Assembly: GCA_902785755.1 (NCBI GenBank)
Contig: CACZZO010000003.1
Coordinates: 186,001-250,000 of the forward strand
Direction: 5' to 3'
Length of the DNA: 64,000 bases
DNA from: an uncultured Bacteroidia bacterium
GTDB taxonomy: Bacteria; Bacteroidota; Bacteroidia; Bacteroidales; F082
In this document: positions 9,380 through 16,667 of the stretch, piece after piece
Layout of the letters: each line of letters starts with the position of its first letter
How positions within the stretch are numbered: position 1 is the stretch's first letter
Made by a program: the position numbers and the translations under genes
The notes under the pieces: generated by a model
What the model saw: only the letters and a program-made list of their open reading frames with translations
Database searches by the model: none
What the model was told of the DNA's origin: nothing

Positions 9380-10171
9380 TCAATTCTTACTTTTGAATAT
9401 GCCCCACATGGTAATAAACCCAGTAAGTGAAGTAATTATAGAAAGGATAAATGACCAATTGGAATAAGTCTCCCTGAAGAAATTGTAGGTCATTTCCTCC
9501 GTAAAGATGATATCATTCTGCTGAAGAATAAAGAATTCATCATCATAAATGGAAATGGAGCGTGGATCCATATAATGTATCACCCGCTTGCCATCCACTT
9601 CACGCATCACACCCACCCTATCGCGGCGTGTATAGTGATTTAATCCACCTGACATTGCCAAAGCCTCAAGGAATGTGCAACGCTCATTGGGGACATTCAA
9701 CACCTTACCGCCAGAAGTGCTAAGGAAAAACACCTTAAAGTTCAAAAAACGGGCAGTAACCAATGGATTCTTTATGTAACCATTTCGCTCAAGATGGGCG
9801 GCTATGGTGTCCTGCAACTGCAAGCGGGTCAGACCCTGCACATGCAAATCACCCAAAACTGGGAATTGGATATTGCCATTAGCATCCACTAAATAGCCCG
9901 AGCCATAGTTATTATTCATATTCATATTAGTGATATTCCCACCCATTACATTAAAAGGCTTGATTAACTCATCATCCTTGCCTGTATTACTTAGCACAAC
10001 GATTCTCAGTTCATCATACGGAGCAATTGTGGCTTCCAATACTTCATTCAATGGCATACCTTCAATGGGCATATCTTGCAAATAACGAACCTGCTTAGTT
10101 GTAATACATGAAGTTGACGACAAGGCCAACACTACCAAAGCAAAAAACAGAAATAACTTACTTTTTTTCAT
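9380..10171 (-). CDS. wza: Outer-membrane polysaccharide export lipoprotein (Wza-like)
   Basis: 263 residues from the ATG at 10171. This start is chosen over one 13 codons upstream because it begins a clean lipoprotein signal, MKKSKLFLFFALVVLAL, with lipobox STSC. A poly-export domain (around TIAPYDELRIVVL) and an SLBB domain (around LEALAMSGGLNHYTR) follow. The C-terminus has a hydrophobic segment ending TGFITMWGIF, like the amphipathic/TM helix of OPX proteins. It should form the outer-membrane exit channel and work with the Wzc homologue just downstream. Confidence 0.9.
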   Translation of the reverse strand: MKKSKLFLFFALVVLALSSTSCITTKQVRYLQDMPIEGMPLNEVLEATIAPYDELRIVVLSNTGKDDELIKPFNVMGGNITNMNMNNNYGSGYLVDANGNIQFPVLGDLHVQGLTRLQLQDTIAAHLERNGYIKNPLVTARFLNFKVFFLSTSGGKVLNVPNERCTFLEALAMSGGLNHYTRRDRVGVMREVDGKRVIHYMDPRSISIYDDEFFILQQNDIIFTEEMTYNFFRETYSNWSFILSIITSLTGFITMWGIFKSKN

Positions 10172-10207
10172 TGTAATAAACTTTTCTTGACGGTTTAAAA
10201 TAGCGTG

Positions 10208-10215
10208 CAAAAATA
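10208..10215 (-). promoter_or_regulatory. Possible -7 box before the export genes
   Basis: TATTTTTG on the minus strand matches TAnnTTTG and lies 37 bp upstream of the Wza-like start, in the gap after the deacetylase gene. No good -33 element is visible. It could give the wza-wzc-phosphatase genes expression independent of the long upstream transcript. Confidence 0.35.
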
Positions 10216-10253
10216 CAAAAAAATCCGATTATGCAGCATTTTAGATTTTATTT

Positions 10254-11066
10254 TCATTTTTTCCAGTATAATTCCACCATTTTGGCATAGAGTTTCGCCA
10301 CACCCTTATTGTTTTTAGCCACAAGTTTCAGGTTGTTTCTCAAGAATTCCCGAAGATGCAACGCAATCCATTGTGAAAAGCTGTCAGTCCAAAGGGTATG
10401 GGCGAGTATCAGAGCCTTTTCAGGGAAATGGCCAGACGTAATGCAAGCTGCGATTTCCTCGGTAGTGTGGAATTTTAAGCCAAAATTGTTTTCAACAATG
10501 TCGCGAGTGGCAAACTTGCCGCCGTCCCATGCATAACCCGTGTCGGTGAGGTAGAAAACTTTGCCGAAATCGACGCTGAGATAAGGCTCTCCTACCAACC
10601 CGAAATCGGAAAGATGGTGCGTTTCCCAAAGCAGCCGATTGTCGAATTTCGAGGTGGAGCTACCGTGCATACACACCGACCTAACGGGGTAATATTCACG
10701 GAAATAGGCCAAGTTTTTTGCAAACGCTGCCGTGGCTTTTTCCATGTCGCCCTCGGCGGTGGCCAAGTCCTCGTAATGGTAGCCGATTTCGTGCCCCAAG
10801 GCCGTGATGCCACGAATCACCTCAGGCACGTTGCTCTGCTTGACGATGCGGAAGAAATAGGTCGATCTCACGCCAAGTCCGTGCTCCAACTGCGCCATTT
10901 TCAGCGCGTTGGGTGCTTTTTCGTCCACATCGTGCCGCATGACAACCGTCTTTCCCTCGGCAGGATGTTCCATGAACTCCTCAAAAACCTGGAATTGATA
11001 GCCTGCCTTTTGGAATGCCACCAGCAATGAACGATAGGATTTCAAAGTGAAGTCGCGCATAATCAA
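10254..11066 (-). CDS. Polysaccharide deacetylase-fold protein (divergent NodB-like)
   Basis: 270 residues. RHDVD (44-48) replaces the usual TFDDG metal/catalytic motif, and GHEIGYHYED supplies His 92 and 97 in place of SHxxxH. CMHGSSTSKFDN near 140 is another conserved piece of this subgroup. The metal-binding set therefore seems present, but the substrate is unknown; N-deacetylation or N-acyl trimming of a glycan or lipid-linked sugar is plausible. Its start overlaps the stop of the next deacetylase by 4 bp (ATGA). Confidence 0.65.
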   Translation of the reverse strand: MIMRDFTLKSYRSLLVAFQKAGYQFQVFEEFMEHPAEGKTVVMRHDVDEKAPNALKMAQLEHGLGVRSTYFFRIVKQSNVPEVIRGITALGHEIGYHYEDLATAEGDMEKATAAFAKNLAYFREYYPVRSVCMHGSSTSKFDNRLLWETHHLSDFGLVGEPYLSVDFGKVFYLTDTGYAWDGGKFATRDIVENNFGLKFHTTEEIAACITSGHFPEKALILAHTLWTDSFSQWIALHLREFLRNNLKLVAKNNKGVAKLYAKMVELYWKK

Positions 11067-11983
11067 CTCTTTTTGGCCAACAAATCCTTGCAGGTCAGGA
11101 ATTCAAATCCTTTGTCTTTGAAAAACGCCAATTCGCGCTCGTAAATCGGCAAAGCCTTTTCGCCCAAGTTCTTGACTTTCAGCTTATGGCGAAGCACATC
11201 GCCAAGAAGATAAGCGATGTAGTTCTTAGCGCGGCGCTCGATTTCGTTGGTTTCCTTGTCCTCGTCAATGAACTCGTTGGGATGGGTCAGGAACACGAAT
11301 TGCCGACCATTGCACAACGTTTCGCAATATAACAGGCTGCGTGTGAAGCGGTTAAGTCCAGGCGCAATACGCATGAAAGTGCCAATGTAAGGGAAACCGA
11401 AAGCGGAAATAGGGGCTTCCAAAATCCGTGATTCGCCTTTGCGGAAGATGTTGTCCGATTGCGTGAAATAAGCCTTTCGCGGCGCGGTGAGCCAATGGAG
11501 TTTTTTCAACGCGCCAAACGAAAACATCATATCCATCCTCTGCGACGAAACCGAGCTATCCACTTTGAAACCAGCCTCTTGCAACACTTTCGGGAAAGCC
11601 TTATCGACCCGCGCCGCCGGAGCGCGAAACGAAACCACTTCCTCCCCGATGATGTCCTCCAAAATCTGCTTTGATTGCTTCAAATGCGAAAGTTGTTCCT
11701 CGGGCGGCATCACATCAAAAGCCTTGCTCACTTCGTGCGTAAGTCCGTGAGAACCAACTTCATGGCCGCGCTTGTATGCCATTTTCACCACTTCTGGATA
11801 AAGTCTCGCAATATGGCCCGTATAGAAAAAGGTGGCCTTCACGCCATATTTCTCATACAAGTCCAGCAGGCGCGGCATTCCTTGGTTGAGCACATACTCG
11901 CCCGTCTTGTCGCGCAACTTGTGATTCAGAATCGATGTGGTTTCCACATCGTTGGTAATCAAGCAAAAACGGTCTTTTTGCAT
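11063..11983 (-). CDS. Polysaccharide deacetylase (NodB homology domain)
   Basis: 306 residues from the ATG at 11983, chosen because it avoids overlap with the KAS III gene and starts directly before the first strand of the fold. NodB motifs are visible: NDVE (11-14) for the catalytic Asp pair, SHGLTH (His 79 and 83) for the metal, and SFRAPAAR for motif 3. It resembles the PuuE/XDAC-like subgroup found in exopolysaccharide loci. It is expected to remove acyl groups from amino sugars, in the cytoplasm since no signal peptide is seen. It is coupled to the following deacetylase-fold gene. Confidence 0.8.
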   Translation of the reverse strand: MQKDRFCLITNDVETTSILNHKLRDKTGEYVLNQGMPRLLDLYEKYGVKATFFYTGHIARLYPEVVKMAYKRGHEVGSHGLTHEVSKAFDVMPPEEQLSHLKQSKQILEDIIGEEVVSFRAPAARVDKAFPKVLQEAGFKVDSSVSSQRMDMMFSFGALKKLHWLTAPRKAYFTQSDNIFRKGESRILEAPISAFGFPYIGTFMRIAPGLNRFTRSLLYCETLCNGRQFVFLTHPNEFIDEDKETNEIERRAKNYIAYLLGDVLRHKLKVKNLGEKALPIYERELAFFKDKGFEFLTCKDLLAKKS

Positions 11984-11994
11984 AGTCCGAAACG

Positions 11995-13002
11995 TCAGAA
12001 TTGCATCATTACACCGCCCCACGAGTAGCCCAAACCTTGTGCCACCGAAAGCACCTTGTGGCCAGGTTTGATGGAACCGTCGTTCAAGGCCTCTTTCAAT
12101 GCAATCGGGATGGTCGATGAGACTGTGTTGCCCATCTTCTCAAAGCAGCAATAATACTTCTCCGGCTCGATTTTCATCTTCACGCGCTGCAGGTTAGCGA
12201 TGTATTTGTTGGCTTGATGATAGACGTGCAAATCAATATCTTCCAAAGCGCAACCGTTCTTTTGAAGCACATCCTCAATCAGTCCGGGGATACGGTCGAG
12301 GGTGTAGTTCAGAATCTCGGCACCGTTCATGTAAATATAGTCCGACGACTTGGGATTTCCGAAGTTATCAAACTGTAAATCATCAAGTTGCTTTCTATGC
12401 CGTGCACCACCTGATTTCACAATCAAATTCTCCGCACCGTTGCCGTCGGTACCGAAACTGAAGTTCCCGATTTCGGCGATGCCGTCACATCCGACCAAAG
12501 TCGCAGCCGCGCCGTCGCCGAATATGGTGCGGTTGCCTTTGTCGCGCGGATGCAGGTATTTTGAATAGGTTTCCGCCGTCAGCAACAGCACGCGCTTCGC
12601 CATGCCGCCCAAAACCAAACCTTTGGCCAAGGAAAGCCCAAAAATCCAGCCCGAACAGCCAAGGTTCACATCGATGGCCCCGATGCTGTCTTTCAGACCC
12701 AACCTTTGTTGAATCAGGCAGGCCGTTGTGGGCAAAATGTAGTCGGGACTTTGGGTGCAAAAAATCAGATAATCAACCGTTTCGCGGTCGATTTGGCTTT
12801 CCGAAAACAGTTTTTCGGCAGCAGAAACGGCCATGTCGGAAGCGGTTTCGTTTTCCGCCACCACATGTCGCTCGGCGATGCCCAACTTCTTCATGATTTT
12901 CTCCTCGGTCCATTCAGGAAATTCCTTTGCGAGGTCGGCATTGGTCAGCACTTTTTCAGGCAGACTGTAGGCCAAGGCTTGTATGTAGGCTTTCATTGTC
13001 AT
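11995..13002 (-). CDS. 3-oxoacyl-ACP synthase III (KAS III / FabH-like)
   Basis: 335 residues from the ATG at 13002, which overlaps the SDR stop as TAATG; a second ATG at 12996 is equally possible. The Cys-His-Asn triad is intact: DVNLGCSGW (Cys near 116), VYHQANKY and KMGNTVSS. KAS III condenses an acyl-CoA primer with malonyl-ACP to give 3-oxoacyl-ACP. The neighbours supply the rest of one cycle: FabD, ACP and a ketoreductase. The placement inside a polysaccharide locus suggests an acyl decoration rather than membrane lipid synthesis. Confidence 0.88.
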   Translation of the reverse strand: MTMKAYIQALAYSLPEKVLTNADLAKEFPEWTEEKIMKKLGIAERHVVAENETASDMAVSAAEKLFSESQIDRETVDYLIFCTQSPDYILPTTACLIQQRLGLKDSIGAIDVNLGCSGWIFGLSLAKGLVLGGMAKRVLLLTAETYSKYLHPRDKGNRTIFGDGAAATLVGCDGIAEIGNFSFGTDGNGAENLIVKSGGARHRKQLDDLQFDNFGNPKSSDYIYMNGAEILNYTLDRIPGLIEDVLQKNGCALEDIDLHVYHQANKYIANLQRVKMKIEPEKYYCCFEKMGNTVSSTIPIALKEALNDGSIKPGHKVLSVAQGLGYSWGGVMMQF

Positions 13003-13751
13003 TAAACTAAGGTATAACCACCGTCGATTTTCAGTTCGGTTCCCGTCACCCACGAGGAGGCGTCGGAGAGCAGATAGATGATGCCGTCGGCCACGTCCAC
13101 TGGATTGCCAAAACGCTTCAGGGGGAAGAGTTTCTTCATCTCGTCAAGGTCTTGTGTCAGAGCGTCTTGCGAGGAATGAAACAATTCAGTTTCTATCATT
13201 CCGGGATGCACGCAGTTCACACGGATGCCTTGCGGGGCCAAATCCAAGGCCGCCGCCTTCGCGAAACCGCTGAGGGCGCTTTTGGTGGCGGCATACAAGG
13301 CTTCGCCGTGGCGCACACTATCATTGCCCGAAATGGACGAGGTGAACACAACGGAAGCAGGCTTGTTGAGCTTCTTTTTGGCAACGAGGCATCGCGTGAG
13401 CCAAATGGCGGAGAACACGTTGGTTTGCGAAAGTGCTTGCCAGTCATCCGCCTTGATGAACTTGATCATGCCGATGCTCGTCACGCCCGCGTTGTGCGAA
13501 ACGCCGTCCAATTGCGGCAGTTGCTCTACCATTGCGCTGACGGCTTCATGGTCCGACAAGTCGGCGGCAATGGCTTGATGGCCAACGCTTTCCAACATGG
13601 AAAGCGTTTGGTTCAAACGTTCTTGATTGCGCCCGTTGATGACGAGTCTCGCGCCCATTTTGGCGCACTCCACCGCCACGCACCGCCCGATGCCCGACGA
13701 AGCGCCCGTCACGAGAAGGGTCTTCCCTTCCAACGAAAAACGGCCGTTCAT
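13002..13751 (-). CDS. SDR-family oxidoreductase, probable 3-oxoacyl-ACP reductase (FabG-like)
   Basis: 249 residues. The Rossmann motif TGASSGIG is at 15-22, and the catalytic Ser139, Tyr153 and Lys157 (YAATK) are present. The C-terminus WVTGTELKIDGGYTLV is typical of FabG-type SDRs. In this context it should reduce the KAS III product to a 3-hydroxyacyl-ACP with NAD(P)H. It overlaps the ACP stop by 1 bp and the KAS III start by 1 bp, so ACP, SDR and KAS III are tightly coupled. A sugar reductase role cannot be excluded from sequence alone. Confidence 0.82.
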   Translation of the reverse strand: MNGRFSLEGKTLLVTGASSGIGRCVAVECAKMGARLVINGRNQERLNQTLSMLESVGHQAIAADLSDHEAVSAMVEQLPQLDGVSHNAGVTSIGMIKFIKADDWQALSQTNVFSAIWLTRCLVAKKKLNKPASVVFTSSISGNDSVRHGEALYAATKSALSGFAKAAALDLAPQGIRVNCVHPGMIETELFHSSQDALTQDLDEMKKLFPLKRFGNPVDVADGIIYLLSDASSWVTGTELKIDGGYTLV

Positions 13752-13978
13752 TAAATCCTTTGGATAAAGTTGTAGAGTTCCTCAATCGTGGTGCAAGCCA
13801 GCAAGTTGGAGCCAGTGATGCGTTTTCCCATCTCTGCATCCACCATCGTGATAACGCCAAGCGTGGTCAATGAACCCCATTCTTCCAAGGATTTGTAGTC
13901 AGTGGAAGGAGTAAATTGGTTGGCCGGAGTCTCGTCAAACTGTTCGGCAAATTGTTGTACAAATTGGTCTAATGTCAT
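13751..13978 (-). CDS. Acyl carrier protein (dedicated)
   Basis: 75 residues, acidic and helical, with the phosphopantetheine site written GSL (Ser36, in SLEEWGSLTTL) instead of the usual DSL. The helix II segment LTTLGVITMVDAEMG fits the family. This is not the sequence type of housekeeping AcpP and is likely a pathway-specific carrier for the acyl module. Its start overlaps the FabD stop by 4 bp and its stop overlaps the SDR start. Confidence 0.82.
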   Translation of the reverse strand: MTLDQFVQQFAEQFDETPANQFTPSTDYKSLEEWGSLTTLGVITMVDAEMGKRITGSNLLACTTIEELYNFIQRI

Positions 13979-14904
13979 GATTTCAAAATATTTAAGTGCT
14001 TATAATCTTCAACTTCCCAGATGGAACGCACCTCGTTTTCGGGGCACATGCGCGCCACGATTTTTTGGAGGGTGTCGTCGGTGCCTACCTCAAAATATGT
14101 GCCAACCTCGTCGGCGTGCATGTTGCGCACCATTGTTGTCCACAAAACGGGATGGGTTATATGCTCTATCAAGTTGGTTTTCAGCTCGTCAGGATTTGTG
14201 TGCGGCTTGCCGTCCACGCATTGGTAAATCGGACATTTCGGCACATTGAAGGTCGTTTTTTCAATGATTTCGCCCAATTCCTCACGCGCCTCATTCATGT
14301 AGGGCGAATGGAACGACCCGCCAATGCCGAGCAAAACGGCCTTTTTCGCGCCTTCTGCTTTCAGGCGTTTCAACGAGACGCGGATGCCGTTCAGGCTGCC
14401 TGTAATCACCACTTGACCCGGACCGTTATAGTTGGCGAAATACACCGGCTCGCCCGTCTCGTCCCAAATCTCCTTGAGGCGTTTTTCGACATATTCGTCC
14501 GACATTCCGATGACAGCCCCCATCGCGGTAGGCGTTTTCTCGCAAGCCTTTTGCCCAAACAACGCCCTGTGATACACTAAGTTAAGTCCATCCTCAAAAC
14601 TCAGGCAACCGCTCACTACGAGGGCGGCAAACTCACCGAGCGAATGGCCCGCCACCACATCGGGAACGATGTTCTTTTGCGTCAAGGCGGCGGCCACTTC
14701 ATAGATAAACACAGCTGGTTGCGTGTTTTTGGTCTCCATCAGCTCCAATTCGGTGCCGTGAAACATCACATCCGTGATGCGGCGACCGAAGAAGTCGTTG
14801 GCACGCTCAAACAATTGCTTGGCTTCAGGAAAAGCCTCATAAAGCTCTTTCCCCATGCCCTCTTTTTGGCAGCCTTGGCCTGGAAATATGAATGCTGTTT
14901 TCAT
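13975..14904 (-). CDS. fabD: Malonyl-CoA:ACP transacylase (FabD-like)
   Basis: 309 residues from the ATG at 14904, which overlaps the acyltransferase stop as ATGA and begins the canonical KTAFIFPGQGCQKEGMG. The active-site GHSLG has Ser88, and SFHSPYM supplies the His. It loads malonyl groups onto ACP. Together with the ACP, reductase and KAS III in the same coupled block it provides one chain-extension round. It is probably a second copy beside a housekeeping fabD elsewhere (inference). Confidence 0.88.
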   Translation of the reverse strand: MKTAFIFPGQGCQKEGMGKELYEAFPEAKQLFERANDFFGRRITDVMFHGTELELMETKNTQPAVFIYEVAAALTQKNIVPDVVAGHSLGEFAALVVSGCLSFEDGLNLVYHRALFGQKACEKTPTAMGAVIGMSDEYVEKRLKEIWDETGEPVYFANYNGPGQVVITGSLNGIRVSLKRLKAEGAKKAVLLGIGGSFHSPYMNEAREELGEIIEKTTFNVPKCPIYQCVDGKPHTNPDELKTNLIEHITHPVLWTTMVRNMHADEVGTYFEVGTDDTLQKIVARMCPENEVRSIWEVEDYKHLNILKS

Positions 14905-15512
14905 TCTTGGTTCAGTTTGTCTTTCATTAACGTTGAAAAATCCACTTTCTTGTGTGCGGGATTGCCAGCCACTATCGTGCACGGACTCACCTTCTTATCC
15001 ACCACCGACCCTGCGGAAACGATGGCGTACTCCCCCACTTCGGCACCACAAAGCACCGCGCTTTTCACGCCAATCCATGCGCCTTTGCGGATGACCACCG
15101 GCGCCACTTTCGGCTCGATGACGCCCTCAAAATGCGGATAGGGGTTCATGTGCGCAATGACCGTCACCTCGCCCGCGAGCGACACGTTGTCCTCGATGTA
15201 AACGTACTCGGGATAAGCGTTGTCAATGACGCAGTGCATTCCGATATAAACATTTTTACCTATATGCACCCCGCGCCAGCGGTTCATCTTCACCCGCCAG
15301 CCGTTGAGCGGGCAAAAATACGACAATCGCGCCAAAATGATGTTCTTTATCTTCCTGAAAGCGAAGCGCATAGGCCCCATGTTGCGCCTTGCGCCCGCGC
15401 TTTTCACGGCCTCGCCCAATTTCTTGTCGCCGCCGTAAAACGGGATGGTTCTTGGTTCTTGTATCTCGAATTGCATATTTGGTTGTGCTTTTTGATCTGC
15501 GTCCTTATTCAC
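14901..15512 (-). CDS. Hexapeptide-repeat acyltransferase (LbH fold)
   Basis: 203 residues. A basic N-terminal region (FRKIKNIILARLSYFCPLNGWRVKMNRWRG) is followed by left-handed beta-helix repeats and a C-terminal cap with AEVGEYAIVSAGSVV and IVAGNPA. It is similar to the acyltransferase at 20139-20762. Family members move acetyl or longer acyl groups from CoA or ACP to sugar hydroxyls or amines. The 4-bp overlap with FabD and closeness to a dedicated ACP suggest an ACP-linked acyl donor. The start could be shifted a few codons. Confidence 0.8.
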   Translation of the reverse strand: MNKDADQKAQPNMQFEIQEPRTIPFYGGDKKLGEAVKSAGARRNMGPMRFAFRKIKNIILARLSYFCPLNGWRVKMNRWRGVHIGKNVYIGMHCVIDNAYPEYVYIEDNVSLAGEVTVIAHMNPYPHFEGVIEPKVAPVVIRKGAWIGVKSAVLCGAEVGEYAIVSAGSVVDKKVSPCTIVAGNPAHKKVDFSTLMKDKLNQE

Positions 15513-15581
15513 GGTTTTGCATCATTAGACATCGTCGATTTTGTCCAGTGCTTTGCCATTCCATAATATAAATGCCTTTTA

Positions 15582-16667
15582 CTATAGTTCAGATAGCTTT
15601 TCAATAATTCTTTCGGCTGAATGCCCATCCCAAAGAGGTGGAATACCGCCTTTTTTCCATCGTCCAGCAAACAACTTATCCAAAGCAGGCTTAATGTTGT
15701 CGGGATTGATGCCAATCAATTCATTGGTACCAATAGTGCAGGTCTCAGGTCTCTCAGTGTTGTCACGCAAAGTAATGCAAGGCACACCCATCACAGTTGT
15801 TTCTTCTGTGATACCTCCACTATCAGTAATGACAGCTTTTGAACGTTCCACCAAATAGTTGAACTCCAAATAGCCCAAAGGTTCAACAATATGAAGGTTA
15901 TCGGCACTGATACCCAAATCATTGAAAATCCTCGCTGTACGCGGATGAATCGGAAAGACAACAGGTAACCCTTGCACATTATTGACAATTTCGTTCATCA
16001 GCCGTTTCAACTTTTCAGCCTCGTCCACATTGGCAGGACGGTGCATAGTCAAAGTCAAATAAGACTCGGGCTGTAGGTGCAGTTCATCATAAACCGCAGG
16101 TTTGACGAATCTTGATCGGTTTGCTAACAATGTATCAATCATCACATTACCGACGAAATGTATCTTCTCCTTTGGAACGCCTGCGTTTCTTAGATTAACA
16201 TTAGCCACTTCCGAAGTCGTGAAGAAATAATCGGCCAAACTATCTGTCACCATGCGATTGATTTCCTCTGGCATGGTCAAGTCCCATGAACGGATACCCG
16301 CCTCCACATGTGCCACTTTGGTGCAAAGTTTTTTGGCCACAATGGAGCAAGCCATCGTACTAGTAACATCACCTACCACCAAGACAAGATCAGTAGGATG
16401 TGCCATCAAGTCTTTCTCAAACGCCACCATGATGGCCGCCGTTTGTTCAGCTTGCGTACCGCCCCCGCATCCCAAATTAACATCGGGATTGGGAATATTT
16501 AGCTCCTCAAAAAAGGTCTCGCTCATCTGTCTGTCATAATGCTGACCCGTATGGACAAGACGATGTTGTATGTTTTTGCCCAGTTGTTGTGCCCTTTGAA
16601 TGGCATGAACCAAAGGGGCAATCTTCATGAAATTGGGACGTGCGCCCGCAATGAGTGTAACTATCAT
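15582..16667 (-). CDS. wecB: UDP-N-acetylglucosamine 2-epimerase, non-hydrolysing (WecB/WbpI-like)
   Basis: 361 residues. The GT-B-like fold opens with GARPNFMKIAPLV, with Asp100 (VVGDVTS), Glu122 (HVEAGIR), the acidic pair in MPEEINR, PIHPRTARI, TDSGGITEE and LRDNTERPE all conserved. It inverts C2 of UDP-GlcNAc or a derivative. Because wbpD/wbpE-like genes lie at the other end of the locus, a WbpI-type role on a 2,3-diamino uronic acid is a real alternative. Its start overlaps the FkbH-like stop by 4 bp. Confidence 0.9.
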   Translation of the reverse strand: MIVTLIAGARPNFMKIAPLVHAIQRAQQLGKNIQHRLVHTGQHYDRQMSETFFEELNIPNPDVNLGCGGGTQAEQTAAIMVAFEKDLMAHPTDLVLVVGDVTSTMACSIVAKKLCTKVAHVEAGIRSWDLTMPEEINRMVTDSLADYFFTTSEVANVNLRNAGVPKEKIHFVGNVMIDTLLANRSRFVKPAVYDELHLQPESYLTLTMHRPANVDEAEKLKRLMNEIVNNVQGLPVVFPIHPRTARIFNDLGISADNLHIVEPLGYLEFNYLVERSKAVITDSGGITEETTVMGVPCITLRDNTERPETCTIGTNELIGINPDNIKPALDKLFAGRWKKGGIPPLWDGHSAERIIEKLSEL

